Notes: generated by a model from the letters alone, not told the origin. Shown: positions 8,982-18,226, counted from the stretch's first letter. The stretch is 64,000 nt of DNA from Streptomyces caeruleatus (GCF_001514235.1 NZ_KQ948941.1:29777-93776); one strand, 5' to 3'. A program made the numbers and translations.

Positions 8982-9083
8982 GTACGCGCGCGCGTGGCGC
9001 CCTCGCTGTACGCGCGCGCGTGGCGCCCTCGCTGTACGCGCGCGTGTGGCGCCCTCGCTGTACGCGCGCGTGTGGCGCCCTCT
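8982..9083 (+). repeat. 26-bp tandem repeat, 4 copies, frame-restoring
   Basis: Four copies of gtacgcgcgcgcgtggcgcc plus ctcgct start at 8982, 9008, 9034 and 9060. The unit is not a multiple of three, but three extra copies add 78 bp, so the hydrolase frame is regained: LYARAWRP at entry and LYARVWRP at exit. The intervening copies are read in the other two frames. Confidence 0.92.
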
Positions 9084-9330
9084 GACGGACGAGCCCGTAC
9101 CGGCGCTCCTCGAACAGCTGCCGTACCGCCTGACAGACTGAACCGCGCCCCGCGACCACCAGCGTCACCCCTGGTACGCCGGCCACGGCTACGCCTCCGT
9201 GCGCGTGGACATCCGCGGCCACGGCAACAGCGAGGCCATGCCCACGGACGAGCACTCGGCGACGGAACTGGCCGACGGGGCCGAGGTGGTCGACTGGCTG
9301 GCGGCCCAGCCCTGGTGCAACGGCAAGGTC

Positions 9331-9357
9331 GGCATGTTCGGCATGTTCGGCATGTTC
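9331..9357 (+). repeat. 9-bp tandem repeat, 3 copies (GMF)
   Basis: Three perfect copies of ggcatgttc directly precede the nucleophile elbow of the broken S15-type hydrolase, giving GMFGMFGMFGISWGG where the family has a single GMFGISWGG. Confidence 0.9.
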
Positions 9358-11308
9358 GGCATCTCCTGGGGCGGCTTCAACTCCCTCCAGATCGCGGCCC
9401 TCGCGCCCGAGCCGCTCAAGGCGATCGTCACGGTCTGCTCGACGGACGACCGCTATGACAACGACGTGCACTACACGAGAGGTTCCGTCCTCGCCGTCGA
9501 CATGCACGCCTGGGCCTCGACCATGCGCGCCTCCGTCGCCCGCCCCCGGACCCACTGCACGTCGGCGACGCCTGGCGGGACATGTGGCTCAGGCGGCTGG
9601 ACGCCGTCGAACCGTTCCTGCACACCTGGCTCGACCACCAGACCCGAGACGACTACTGGCGTCACGGCAGCGTCGGCGAGGACTACGGCGCGATCGACGC
9701 CGCCGTCCTCGCGGTGGGCGGCCGGCACGACCCGTACCGCGACACGGTCCTGCGCCTGGTCGAACACCTGCCCGCCGACCGCGTCCGCGGCCTCAGCGGC
9801 CCCTGGTCGCACCAGTACCCCGACCGCGCCCTGCCTCCGGGCCCGGCGATCGGCTTCCTCCAGGAGACGCTGCGCTGGTGGGACCACTGACTCAAGGACG
9901 AGGACACCGGCGTCATGTCCGAGCCCCTGCTGCGCTCCTACGTCAGCGACTCCCCCCCCCCCGGCCACGATGTACCCCACACTGCCCGGCCGCTGGGTCG
10001 GCGAGCCGGCGTGGCCCTCGCCCCACGTGCGCACGGCGACGTACGCCTTCCAGGGCGTGCCCGTCCTCGTGCGCTCCCCCATGCACACTGGCCTCGACGC
10101 GGCCGCTTCTTCCCGTTCGGCAACGACGCCGACCTGCCGCCGGACCAGCGGGAGGAGGACGCCCGGTCGGCGTGCTTCGAGTTCGAAGTGGGCGAGGAGA
10201 CCTGGGTGTTGGGACGGCCGAGGGTGCGGCAGCGGCTGACGTCGGAGGTGCCGCGCGGGCAGGTCGTCGCCCGGCTCTGCGACGTGGCACCGGACGGTTC
10301 CTCGACCCTGGTGACGCGGGGCGTACTGAATCTGACGGCACGTCATGGCCGGGACCGCGTGATGCCGTGGGAGCCGGGCGCCACCGAGGACGCGACGTTC
10401 GAGCTGAACGGCATCGGCCACGCCTTCCCACCCGGCCACCGCATCCGCCTCGCCGTCTCCTCCGCGTACTGGCCGTGGTTCTGGCCCAGCCGGAGCCGGC
10501 GGCCGGCTTCGTCCTGGAACCGGCGGGGAGCTCGCTGGAACTTCCGGTACGCGCACGTGCGTTGGAAGAGTCGGTGACCGAATCGGCGGGCGTGGCGACA
10601 GACGGCAAGGTGGACAGCGACGCGGCGATCACCTTCGAGGAACCGGAGCAGGCGGAGCCGCTAGGCGTGAGCTTCCCCCCAACGCTGGACGAGCCCCGTC
10701 CCGAGCGGCTGGTCGTGCGGGACGTGGCCAAGGGCGAGTGGCGCCTGGAGGTCGACCCTCGGTACGGCGGCACGCGCGTGTACCCCGACGGCCTGGAGTT
10801 CACCGAGGATGCGCTGGAGACGTACGTGATCAACGAGGCGGACCCCCTGTCCGCCGGCACCCCTCGGACTGGACGATCCGGCTGCACCGCCCGGAGCTCG
10901 GCTGGGAGGCGACGGTGCGCACGCGCTCCGAGATCAGCTGCGACCGGCGTGGCTGCGTCCGGCGTGACTTCATCGCCTCCAGCGAGGTGGTCTGCACGAA
11001 GGGCGAAGAAGTACTTTTCCACCGGACATGAGAAAAACGGACTCCACGGACGGCCGGTTAAAGGCGAGTTGGATCCATTGCCCGATTTGCCGCTCTTGTG
11101 GATGCCAGTGAGTTGGGTCACGCGCACCCAGCCGCGCACCCCGTCCGACCCGCCCGCGTCTCCCCTTGTTCCCCATACGAGTTGAGGCTTGGCAACCGCA
11201 AAGGATCAAGCACCCCATAAACGCCAGACCATGGTCAACCGGCACGACAGGTGACCACGGCACTTGTTTCGGGCATGTGCTCTCGCATACGTTCCCGCTC
11301 GTCGGGCG

Positions 11309-11506
11309 GACGCCGAATCCTGCCGCCGCCCGAGTCATCCACCCACGGAACTCACACACGCACGGCAGGAGCGGGGGACCCAGGTAAGTCGCCGGACCGG
11401 CCGCCTTGATGGCGCACCGGCCCGGCTCGGGGTGAAGTCGCGCCACCGCTCAGCGGCGCGGCCGGGCAGCTCCCGCCCGAACCCGACAGCTCACCTCGTA
11501 GGCGTC
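11309..11506 (+). promoter_or_regulatory. c-di-AMP riboswitch (ydaO/yuaA type)
   Basis: Conserved elements appear in the right order: gacgccgaatcctgcc, ggcaggagcgggggaccca, ctcggggtgaa, then cccgcccgaacccgacagct and cacctcgtaggcgtc. These form the pseudo-symmetric ydaO fold, with the 5' gacgcc pairing with the 3' ggcgtc. It ends 16 nt before the LysM/transglycosylase start. In actinomycetes this riboswitch class controls cell-wall hydrolase genes, and c-di-AMP binding lowers expression. Recognition is from motif memory; a covariance search was not run. Confidence 0.92.
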
Positions 11507-11522
11507 GGAGAGGAACAGCGCC

Positions 11523-12263
11523 ATGCCCCGAGGCAAGCACCGCCGCCCCCGCACCAACCCGCTCACCCGCCGCGTCGCCCTCGCAGGCACCGGCACCGCC
11601 GCCCTCGCGCTCCCGCTCCTGAGCGCGACCACCGCGGGCGCCGCCCAGCCGGACCAGGCCCCCACCGCCACGCAGGCCAAGACCATTACGTACACCACCA
11701 AAAAGGGCGATTCGCTCTACGGTATCGCGGACCGATATGACACCCAGGGCGGTTGGAAGCAGCTCTACAAGGACAACCGCGAGACCATCGGCGACAACCC
11801 CCGACTGATCCACCCGGGTGTCGACCTGAAGGTCCGGGCGACGAAGAAGGCCGGCACGCCGAGCACGACCGCCGACAAGGCCGCCGCGCCCGCCAAGAAG
11901 TCCGCCGTCGCCCAGGCCACCCAGTCCTCGGTGAAGACCTACCCGGACAACCTCGACGGCTGGATCCGCAACGCTCTGGACATCATGGGGCAGAACGGAA
12001 TCCCTGGTTCATACGAGGGCATTCACCGCAACATCATGCGCGAGTCGTCCGGCAACCCCCAGGCCATCAACAACTGGGACTCCAACGCCGCCGCAGGCAC
12101 CCCATCCAAGGGCCTCCTCCAGGTCATCGACCCCACCTTCGCGGCCTACCACGTGCCGGGCACCGTCTACGACCCCTTCAACCCGGTCGCGAACATCGCG
12201 GCCGCGTGCAACTACGCGGCCGCGCGTTACGGCTCGATCGACAACGTGAACGGGCCCTACTAG
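11523..12263 (+). CDS. secreted LysM / lytic transglycosylase-like cell-wall hydrolase
   Basis: A 246-residue exported protein. The N-terminus is a basic region followed by a hydrophobic signal (about residues 18-39, ending TTAGAAQ). A LysM peptidoglycan-binding module spans about residues 53-104 (ITYTTKKGDSLYGIADRYD to IHPGVDLKV). After an Ala/Lys-rich linker comes an SLT-type transglycosylase domain with the catalytic Glu in NIMRESSGNPQAINNWDSN and the SKGLLQVIDPTF motif. It should cleave glycan strands outside the membrane. It is the only gene directly behind the c-di-AMP riboswitch, so its expression is probably tied to that nucleotide. Convergent with the HAD gene, 33 bp apart. Confidence 0.93.
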   Translation: MPRGKHRRPRTNPLTRRVALAGTGTAALALPLLSATTAGAAQPDQAPTATQAKTITYTTKKGDSLYGIADRYDTQGGWKQLYKDNRETIGDNPRLIHPGVDLKVRATKKAGTPSTTADKAAAPAKKSAVAQATQSSVKTYPDNLDGWIRNALDIMGQNGIPGSYEGIHRNIMRESSGNPQAINNWDSNAAAGTPSKGLLQVIDPTFAAYHVPGTVYDPFNPVANIAAACNYAAARYGSIDNVNGPY

Positions 12264-12296
12264 CCCCAAAGCGGAACCGAGTGGATCAATTCACCC

Positions 12297-13151
12297 TTAC
12301 TGGGCGAAATCGGCCAGCGTACTCGCGTCTGCGCCCGCGCCCGCGCCCGCGAACAGTCTCTCGAGGACGACGGCGATGCCGTCGTCCTCGTTCGAGAGAG
12401 TGATCTCGTCGGCGACCGCCTTGAGTTCGGGATGGGCGTTGGCCATCGCCACCCCGCGGGCGGCCCAGTCGAACATGGGGATGTCGTTGGGCATGTCCCC
12501 GAAGGCGATGGTCTGGTGCGCGCCGAGGCCGAGATGCTCGGCGGCGAGTGCGAGACCGGTCGCCTTGGTGATGCCGCATGGCTGGAGTTCGACGGTCCCG
12601 GGTCCGGACATGGTGACCGTCGCGAGAGAACCGACGACCGACCGGGCCGTCGCCGCCAACTCGTCGTCGGACAGGGTGGGATGGCGCAGCAACACCTTGC
12701 TGATCGGCTCGCACCACAGGTCGGCCCGGCGCTGGACGCGTACGGCGGGCAGGGTGGGGTGCGGCATCAGGTACCCGGGTTCGATGAGCGTGAGCCCGTC
12801 GACGCCGTCCTGGTCGACGGCCGCGTACACCTCCCCGACCTCGGCCTCGATCTTGCCGAGCGCGGTCTCCGCCAACTCCCGGTCCAGGGTGATGGACCAC
12901 AACAGACGGTCCGCGCCGGCGTCGTACAACTGCGCGCCCTGCCCGCACACCGCGAGCCCCCTGCTGCCCAGGACGTCGAGGAGCGGCCGCACTCTGGGCG
13001 CCGGCCGCCCCGTCACGACGAGGTGCTGGGCACCGGCCGCCGCGACCTGCGCGAGCGCGTCGAGGGAACGGTCGGAGAGCGTGTCGTCGCCTCGGAGCAG
13101 CGTCCCGTCCAGGTCAGTGGCGATGAGTGAATATGCGATGGGTGGGGCCAT
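12297..13151 (-). CDS. HAD-superfamily (Cof/IIB type) hydrolase
   Basis: A 284-residue protein with all four HAD motifs: ATDLDGTLLRGDD (nucleophile and acid Asp, about residues 12-20), VVTGRPAP, the Lys in GITKATGL, and FGDMPNDIPMF with the two Mg-binding Asp residues. A cap domain of about 110 residues between motifs II and III is of the IIB type, which acts on sugar or nucleotide phosphates. Substrate unknown. Cytoplasmic. Starts at ATG 13151 (MAPPIAYS). No operon partner. Confidence 0.9.
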   Translation of the reverse strand: MAPPIAYSLIATDLDGTLLRGDDTLSDRSLDALAQVAAAGAQHLVVTGRPAPRVRPLLDVLGSRGLAVCGQGAQLYDAGADRLLWSITLDRELAETALGKIEAEVGEVYAAVDQDGVDGLTLIEPGYLMPHPTLPAVRVQRRADLWCEPISKVLLRHPTLSDDELAATARSVVGSLATVTMSGPGTVELQPCGITKATGLALAAEHLGLGAHQTIAFGDMPNDIPMFDWAARGVAMANAHPELKAVADEITLSNEDDGIAVVLERLFAGAGAGADASTLADFAQ

Positions 13152-13477
13152 GATCAGAGAATACGGACAGGAAGCCCCATCGACTCGACGTGAACCGGAC
13201 GGCTGCTGTGTTCACATGTGTTGACACCTGTTCCGGTTCGGATTCTGTTGCGGTGTGCACAACTTCCTTCCGCTTGTTGCGATTTCACTCCCACGGGGCC
13301 CTTCGACCCGCACCGTCGCCCCACACCGGGGGGCGCGTGAGCCTCGACCGTGCGCCGCGACCTGGTGATTCGCCGGCCTCGGCGACGCGAGTTCCGTACT
13401 GCCCAAGACCGGCACCTCACCCGTAACGTGTGGCCCGACCACATGGCACGGAGCGTAAGAGAGTGAGGCAGCACCCC
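13152..13477. other. intergenic region between divergent HAD and fumarylacetoacetase genes
   Basis: 326 bp with no supported gene. It must hold two divergent promoters. Two adjacent direct 10-mers (gtgttcacat, gtgttgacac) at 13207-13226 include a TTGACA -35-like box for rightward transcription, but a convincing -10 was not found. Two related blocks, ttccggttcggattctgttgcgg and ttccttccgcttgttgcg, follow and could be regulator half-sites. Confidence 0.4.
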
Positions 13478-14701
13478 ATGCCCCCCTTCGATCTCCCCGA
13501 GGGCGACCCCTTCGGCACGCACAACCTTCCGTACGGCGTCTTCTCCCTCCCCGGCTCGGACTCCGCACGCCGGGTCGGCGTCCGGCTCGGCGACCACGTC
13601 CTCGATGCGGGCAAAGCGGCCTACGCCCTCGGCTCGCCGTACGCCCCGCTGCTCGCCCAGGACTCCCTGAACCCGCTGCTCGCCGCGGGCCGCACCACCT
13701 GGTCCGACGTGCGCCGCGCGCTGACGGCGTGGGTGACGGTGCCGGCACACCAGGAGGCCGTCGAGGACCTGCTGCACCCCCTGTCCTCGGTGACCCTGCA
13801 CCTCCCCTTCGAGGTCGCTGACTACGTCGACTTCTACGCCTCCGAGAACCACGCCCGGAACGTCGGCCAGATCTTCCGTCCCGACGCCGCCGACTCCCTC
13901 ACCCCTAACTGGAAGCACCTCCCGATCGGTTACCACGGCCGCTCCGGCACGGTGGTCGTGTCCGGCACGGATGTCGTACGCCCGTCCGGCCAGCGCAAGG
14001 CCCCCACCGACCCGGCACCCGCCTTCGGCCCGTCGGCCCGCCTGGACATCGAGGCCGAGGTCGGCTTCGTGGTCGGGACGCCCTCCGAGATGGGCAGGCC
14101 GGTGGCGCTGGGCGACTTCCGCGAGCACGTCTTCGGCCTGTGCCTCCTCAACGACTGGTCGGCACGCGACGTCCAGGCCTGGGAGTACGTCCCCCTCGGC
14201 CCGTTCCTCGGCAAGTCCTTCGCCACGTCGGTGTCGGCGTGGGTCACCCCGCTGGACGCGCTGGAGGAGGCCCGGGTGGCGGCGCCGGAGCGGACGCACC
14301 CGCTGCTGCCGTACCTCGACGACTCCGGCTCCGAGGCCGAACCCGGCGGCTACGACCTGCGTATCTCGGTGGCCATCAACGGCCACGTGGTCTCCGAACC
14401 CCCCTTCTCCACCATGTACTGGACGGCCGCACAGCAACTCGCCCACATGACCGTGAACGGCGCTTCCCTGCGCACCGGCGACCTCTACGGGTCGGGCACC
14501 GTGAGCGGCCCCGCAGAAGGCGAGCGGGGCTCCCTGCTGGAGCTGACCTGGAACGGCCGGGACCCTCTAGAACTCCCCGACGGCAAGCGCACGTTCCTGG
14601 AGGACGGCGACGTGGTCACCCTGTCCGCCTGGGCGCCGGGCCCCGGTGGGGTCCGGGTGGGGCTGGGAGAGGTCACCGGGCAGGTGGTGGCAGGCAGTTG
14701 A
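13478..14701 (+). CDS. fahA: fumarylacetoacetase
   Basis: The last step of tyrosine and homogentisate breakdown: hydrolysis of fumarylacetoacetate to fumarate and acetoacetate. The start is at ATG 13478 (MPPFDLPEGDPFG), giving 407 residues, the usual length; the upstream ATG at 13430 adds 16 non-conserved residues. Family landmarks in order: DFYASENHARNVGQIFRP (metal-binding Asp, catalytic region), PIGYHGRSGTVVVSG, LDIEAEVGFVVG (metal-binding Glu residues), LNDWSARDVQAWEYVPLGPF (metal Asp), KSFATSVSAWVTP, then MTVNGASLRTGDLYGSGTVS. All expected metal ligands are visible. Neighbours are not from the same pathway. Confidence 0.95.
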   Translation: MPPFDLPEGDPFGTHNLPYGVFSLPGSDSARRVGVRLGDHVLDAGKAAYALGSPYAPLLAQDSLNPLLAAGRTTWSDVRRALTAWVTVPAHQEAVEDLLHPLSSVTLHLPFEVADYVDFYASENHARNVGQIFRPDAADSLTPNWKHLPIGYHGRSGTVVVSGTDVVRPSGQRKAPTDPAPAFGPSARLDIEAEVGFVVGTPSEMGRPVALGDFREHVFGLCLLNDWSARDVQAWEYVPLGPFLGKSFATSVSAWVTPLDALEEARVAAPERTHPLLPYLDDSGSEAEPGGYDLRISVAINGHVVSEPPFSTMYWTAAQQLAHMTVNGASLRTGDLYGSGTVSGPAEGERGSLLELTWNGRDPLELPDGKRTFLEDGDVVTLSAWAPGPGGVRVGLGEVTGQVVAGS

Positions 14702-14962
14702 CGTGAGGCCGGGGAGCGCGGGCCCGCGCCTCGGAGCCAGGGGCGCCGCGACATCGGCGGTCCGCGAGGCGCCACGACGGCAGGGGGCGGTGGCGACGGC
14801 CGTGTCGGCGTACGCCCGCTGCCCCGAAGCGAGTTCGGCGACTCTTCACCGCTGACTCCGGCGACCGTCACCGTCATACTGGCTGGCGGTGACGTGTTCC
14901 TCGTCCACCGCCCCGCATGTCCGCCCGCGCACCTCCCCTGACCAGGATCCGGAGCCTCCGGC

Positions 14963-15901
14963 ATGACCTTCTGCCTGCTCCTGTTGAGCACCGTCGCTCT
15001 GACAGCAGCCGTGCCCGTTCCGCGAGCGTTGACCCGTGCCGTATGGCCCGAACGGGAACCCGTGGTCGCGCTCTGGGTGTGGCAGTGCCTGGTCGCCACC
15101 GTGCTGCTGTGCTGTCTGACCGCCCTGGCGCTGGGCGCCGCGGCCGTCTTCGGCACTGTACGCGCGCAGCTCTTCGCTCCGGCACCGGCGGCGGTGACCG
15201 CGGCGTACGACCTCTCGTCCGCGCCGGCCTGGGCCGCCGTCCTGACCCTGCTCCTGGCCTGCGGCGCCGCCTGGACGACGGCGATGCTGGGCCGCGAACT
15301 CGCCGAGGCCCGCCGACGCCGCGGCCAGGCCAGGGCCCACCTGCGCGAACGCGCTCCCGATCTGCCGGCCGGCCTGCCTTCGGCGCGCGGCCCGCTCCTG
15401 GTCCTGGAGGACGAGTACCCGGACGCCTGGTGGATGCCCGGCAACCCGGCCCAGCTGATCGTCACCACCGGTGCCCTGCACCGCCTCACCGGCCACCAGC
15501 TCGACGCCGTCCTCACCCACGAGCGCGGCCATGCCCGCGCCCGCCACGACTGGCTCCTGCACCTCTCGACCGCGCTCGCCACCGGATTCCCCCGCATCCC
15601 GTTGTTCGCCCACTTCTGCGACCAGACCCACCGTCTGGTCGAACTGGCCGCCGACGACACCGCGTCCCGCCGTTGCGGTCATCTGACGACGGCTCTGGCC
15701 CTGATCGAGCTCAATCAGCACCGTGGCGTCCTGTCCTGCGCCTCCACCCACCGCCTCCTGGGCGAACGCGTCGACCGCCTCCTCGAGCCACCGCCGCGCC
15801 TGGACCGCCACCACCGGGCCCTGACCACGACGCTGGCCGCCCTGGTGCCCTTGCTGCCCCTGCTGATCACGTTCGCGCCCGGGCTGACGGCGTTGACGTG
15901 A
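14963..15901 (+). CDS. M56-family membrane metallopeptidase
   Basis: A 312-residue membrane protein with about four helices (near residues 1-17, 35-60, 90-108 and the last 20). Between the third and last lies the zinc-metalloprotease core LTHERGHARARHDWLLHL, matching HExxH (HERGH), with a downstream LVELAADDTA supplying the third ligand region. M56 proteins include BlaR1-type sensors; this short form lacks a sensor domain. No BlaI/CopY-type repressor gene, the usual partner, is next to it: the 261 bp upstream hold nothing recognisable. Convergent with recQ, 66 bp apart. Substrate unknown. Confidence 0.88.
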   Translation: MTFCLLLLSTVALTAAVPVPRALTRAVWPEREPVVALWVWQCLVATVLLCCLTALALGAAAVFGTVRAQLFAPAPAAVTAAYDLSSAPAWAAVLTLLLACGAAWTTAMLGRELAEARRRRGQARAHLRERAPDLPAGLPSARGPLLVLEDEYPDAWWMPGNPAQLIVTTGALHRLTGHQLDAVLTHERGHARARHDWLLHLSTALATGFPRIPLFAHFCDQTHRLVELAADDTASRRCGHLTTALALIELNQHRGVLSCASTHRLLGERVDRLLEPPPRLDRHHRALTTTLAALVPLLPLLITFAPGLTALT

Positions 15902-15967
15902 CCGTCGCGCTCAGGGTGCCGGGCGGACTGAGAGGGCGGCCGCCGTTCCTGCCCGGCCAGACCGGGG

Positions 15968-17986
15968 CTAGGCCCAGTCCTCCGGCTCAGGCTCCGGCTC
16001 CATCTCGGGCCAGTCGTCCGCCCCGTGATCGGCCGCGGGTGCCGCAGCACCCGCCGCCCCGGCATCGGAGCCGCCGCGCACCGAGGCCAGCACCTCCAGC
16101 ACGCCCTCCCCATACGTGGCCAGCTTCTTCTCGCCGACCCCGCCGACACTCCCGAGCTCCCGCACGGACGCGGGCCACACCGTCACGATCTCCCGCAGCG
16201 TCGCGTCATGGAAGATCACATACGCCGGAACCCCCTGCTCCCGGGCCTGCTCCGCCCGCCAGGCCCGCAGCGCCTCGAAGGCCGGCACCAGCGTCTCGGG
16301 CAGCTCGGCCACCGCGGCCTTCGCCCTGCGCTCTCCGCGCCCGGACCCGCCGGAACCGGACCCCGACGCCGACCGCGAGGTCACCGGCTTCTTCGGCTCC
16401 TTGCGCAGCGGCACCTCCCGCTCCCGGCGCAGCACGGTGCCACTGGCCTCGGTCAGCACGAGCGTCCCGTACTCTCCCTCGACCGCGAGCAACCCCTGTG
16501 CCAGCAACTGCCGGATGACACCCCGCCATTCGCCCTCGCTCAGCTCCTCGCCGATGCCGAACACGGAGAGCTGGTCGTGGTCGAACTGGATCACCTTGCC
16601 GGTGCGCTTACCCAGCAGGATGTCGACGATCTGCAGCGCACCGAACTTCTGCCCCCGCTCGCGCTGCAACCGCACCACCGTCGACAGCACCTTCTGCGCC
16701 GCGATCGTGCCGTCCCAGGTCTCCGGCGGTGTCAGACAGGTGTCGCAGTTGCCACAGCCCGCCGCGTCGGGGTCCTGGCCGAAGTAGGCGAGCAGCTGAC
16801 CGCGCCGGCACTGAGCCGTCTCGCACAGCGCCAGCATCGCGTCCAGATGCGAGGCGGCCCGGCGCCGGAACGCCTCGTCGCCCTCGCCCGAGTTGATCAG
16901 CTTGCGCTGCTGTATGACGTCGTTGAGGCCGTAGGCCATCCAGGCCGTGGAGGGCAGGCCGTCACGGCCGGCGCGGCCCGTCTCCTGGTAGTAGCCCTCG
17001 ACCGACTTGGGCAGGTCGAGATGGGCGACGAACCGCACGTCCGGCTTGTCGATGCCCATCCCGAAGGCGATGGTCGCCACCACGACCAGGCCCTCCTCCC
17101 GCAGGAACCGGGACTGGTGCGCCGCGCGCGTCCCCGCGTCCAGGCCCGCGTGGTAGGGCACCGCCTCGATGCCGTTCCGGCTCAGGAACTCGGCCGTCGC
17201 CTCCACGGACTTGCGGGACAGGCAGTACACGATGCCCGCGTCGCCCGCGTGCTCCTCGCGCAGGAAGCTCAGCAGCTGCTTCTTCGGGTCCGCCTTCGGC
17301 ACGATCCGGTACTGGATGTTGGGCCGGTCGAAGCTCGCCACGAAGTGCCGGGCCGTCGGCATGTGCAGCCGCTGGGTGATCTCCTGGTGCGTCGCGTGCG
17401 TCGCCGTGGCCGTGAGCGCGATCCGGGGGACGTCCGGCCAGCGCTCGCCGAGCAGCGAGAGCGCCAGATAGTCGGGGCGGAAGTCATGGCCCCACTGGGA
17501 CACGCAGTGCGCCTCGTCGATCGCGAAGACCGCGATCTTGCCACGCGACAGCAGGTCCAGCGTCGAGTCGAGCCGCAGCCGCTCCGGGGCGAGGTAGAGC
17601 AGGTCCAGCTCGCCCGCCAGGAACTCCGCCTCCACCACGCGCCGCTCGTCGAAGTCCTGTGTGGAGTTGACGAACCCGGCCCGCACGCCGAGCGCCCGCA
17701 GCGCGTCCACCTGGTCCTGCATCAGCGCGATGAGCGGCGAGACGACGATGCCCGTACCCGGTCTGACCAGGGACGGGATCTGGTAGCAGAGGGACTTCCC
17801 GCCTCCGGTCGGCATGAGCACGACGGCGTCGCCACCGGCCACCACATGCTCGATGACGGCTCCCTGCTCGCCGCGGAAGGCCTCGTACCCGAAGACCCGG
17901 TGCAGTGCGGCCAGCGCCTCGCTGTCGCCCGCCTGTGCCACCTCGGTCACCCTTGGCATCTCGCTGATCCCGCCCGTCGCACCCAT
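15968..17986 (-). CDS. recQ: ATP-dependent DNA helicase RecQ
   Basis: A 3'-5' helicase in recombination and replication repair. The start is placed at ATG 17986 (MGATGGISEM) behind a gggggac site, giving 672 residues; a GTG at 18052 would add 22. Motifs: FRGEQ (motif 0), LMPTGGGKSLCYQ (Walker A), AIDEAHCVSQWGHDFRPDY (DEAH plus aromatic loop), TATAT, GMGIDKPDVRFV, and QETGRAGRDG (arginine finger). The RecQ-Ct zinc site is intact (AQCRRGQLLAYFG, CGNCDTC), then a winged helix (RTGKVIQFDHDQLSVFGIG), a basic linker and an HRDC domain (about residues 560-640). The acidic tail EMEPEPEPEDWA is unusual and could be a protein-contact motif. Confidence 0.96.
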   Translation of the reverse strand: MGATGGISEMPRVTEVAQAGDSEALAALHRVFGYEAFRGEQGAVIEHVVAGGDAVVLMPTGGGKSLCYQIPSLVRPGTGIVVSPLIALMQDQVDALRALGVRAGFVNSTQDFDERRVVEAEFLAGELDLLYLAPERLRLDSTLDLLSRGKIAVFAIDEAHCVSQWGHDFRPDYLALSLLGERWPDVPRIALTATATHATHQEITQRLHMPTARHFVASFDRPNIQYRIVPKADPKKQLLSFLREEHAGDAGIVYCLSRKSVEATAEFLSRNGIEAVPYHAGLDAGTRAAHQSRFLREEGLVVVATIAFGMGIDKPDVRFVAHLDLPKSVEGYYQETGRAGRDGLPSTAWMAYGLNDVIQQRKLINSGEGDEAFRRRAASHLDAMLALCETAQCRRGQLLAYFGQDPDAAGCGNCDTCLTPPETWDGTIAAQKVLSTVVRLQRERGQKFGALQIVDILLGKRTGKVIQFDHDQLSVFGIGEELSEGEWRGVIRQLLAQGLLAVEGEYGTLVLTEASGTVLRREREVPLRKEPKKPVTSRSASGSGSGGSGRGERRAKAAVAELPETLVPAFEALRAWRAEQAREQGVPAYVIFHDATLREIVTVWPASVRELGSVGGVGEKKLATYGEGVLEVLASVRGGSDAGAAGAAAPAADHGADDWPEMEPEPEPEDWA

Positions 17987-18140
17987 CGTCGTGTCCCCCG
18001 TACGTCGTCCCTCGACCACTGCCTCCACGATAGGGGCCGCCACCGACAGCACCCGGAGTTATCCACAGGCTCTCACCCCTCACCCTTTCGTGATCGACCG
18101 GAAACCTTGAGTGACCGGCCGAGCGGCGGGCCCTCCACAG

Positions 18141-18183
18141 CGCAGTGGCCCGGCATCCCCCCGAGGGAAGCCGGGCCACTGCG
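18141..18183 (-). terminator. strong hairpin terminator after nuoN
   Basis: A perfect 14-bp stem, CGCAGTGGCCCGGC at 18141-18154 and its complement at 18170-18183, with a 15-nt loop. It lies 44 bp past the nuoN stop codon and ahead of recQ on the same strand, so it should insulate recQ from the nuo transcript. No clear U tract, as is usual in this GC range. Confidence 0.85.
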
Positions 18184-18226
18184 GTACAAACTGCCGTGCG
18201 AGCGGGCCGTACAGGCGGGCGACGCG

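Larger units (their letters stand above)
8905..11031 (+). pseudogene. CocE/NonD-type hydrolase (X-Pro dipeptidyl-peptidase S15 family), heavily decayed
   Basis: Pieces in all three plus-strand frames assemble into one S15-type alpha/beta hydrolase: MHIRTSFPYETT, then HPWYAGHGYASVRVDIRGHG, the nucleophile elbow GMFGISWGGFNS (Ser in GISWGG), IDAAVLAVGGRHDPYRD (acid region), GLSGPWSHQYPD (His region), then the C-terminal jelly-roll (GVLNLTARHG, GHRIRLAVSSAYWPWFWP). Lesions: two tryptophan codons read TGA (9139, before TAPRDHQRHPW; 9888, in LRWWDHW-L), with homology continuing in frame after each. Frameshifts lie near 9540, 9950-9962 (a run of C), about 10110, 10490 and 10860. A 26-bp quadruplication and a 9-bp triplication are also present. 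The catalytic residues survive, but no intact protein can be made. Confidence 0.85.

Noticed and set aside
8982..9083. CRISPR-like array
   Set aside because: The 26-bp units are directly adjacent with no spacers and lie inside a coding remnant; no cas gene is nearby.
8676..9890. UGA read as tryptophan (recoding)
   Set aside because: The same genes also contain frameshifts, and TGA is the ordinary stop codon of many intact genes in the window, so decay explains the data better.
14702..14962. BlaI/CopY-type repressor gene ahead of the M56 peptidase
   Set aside because: No frame there gives a winged-helix protein; only short unrelated translations are found in the 261 bp.
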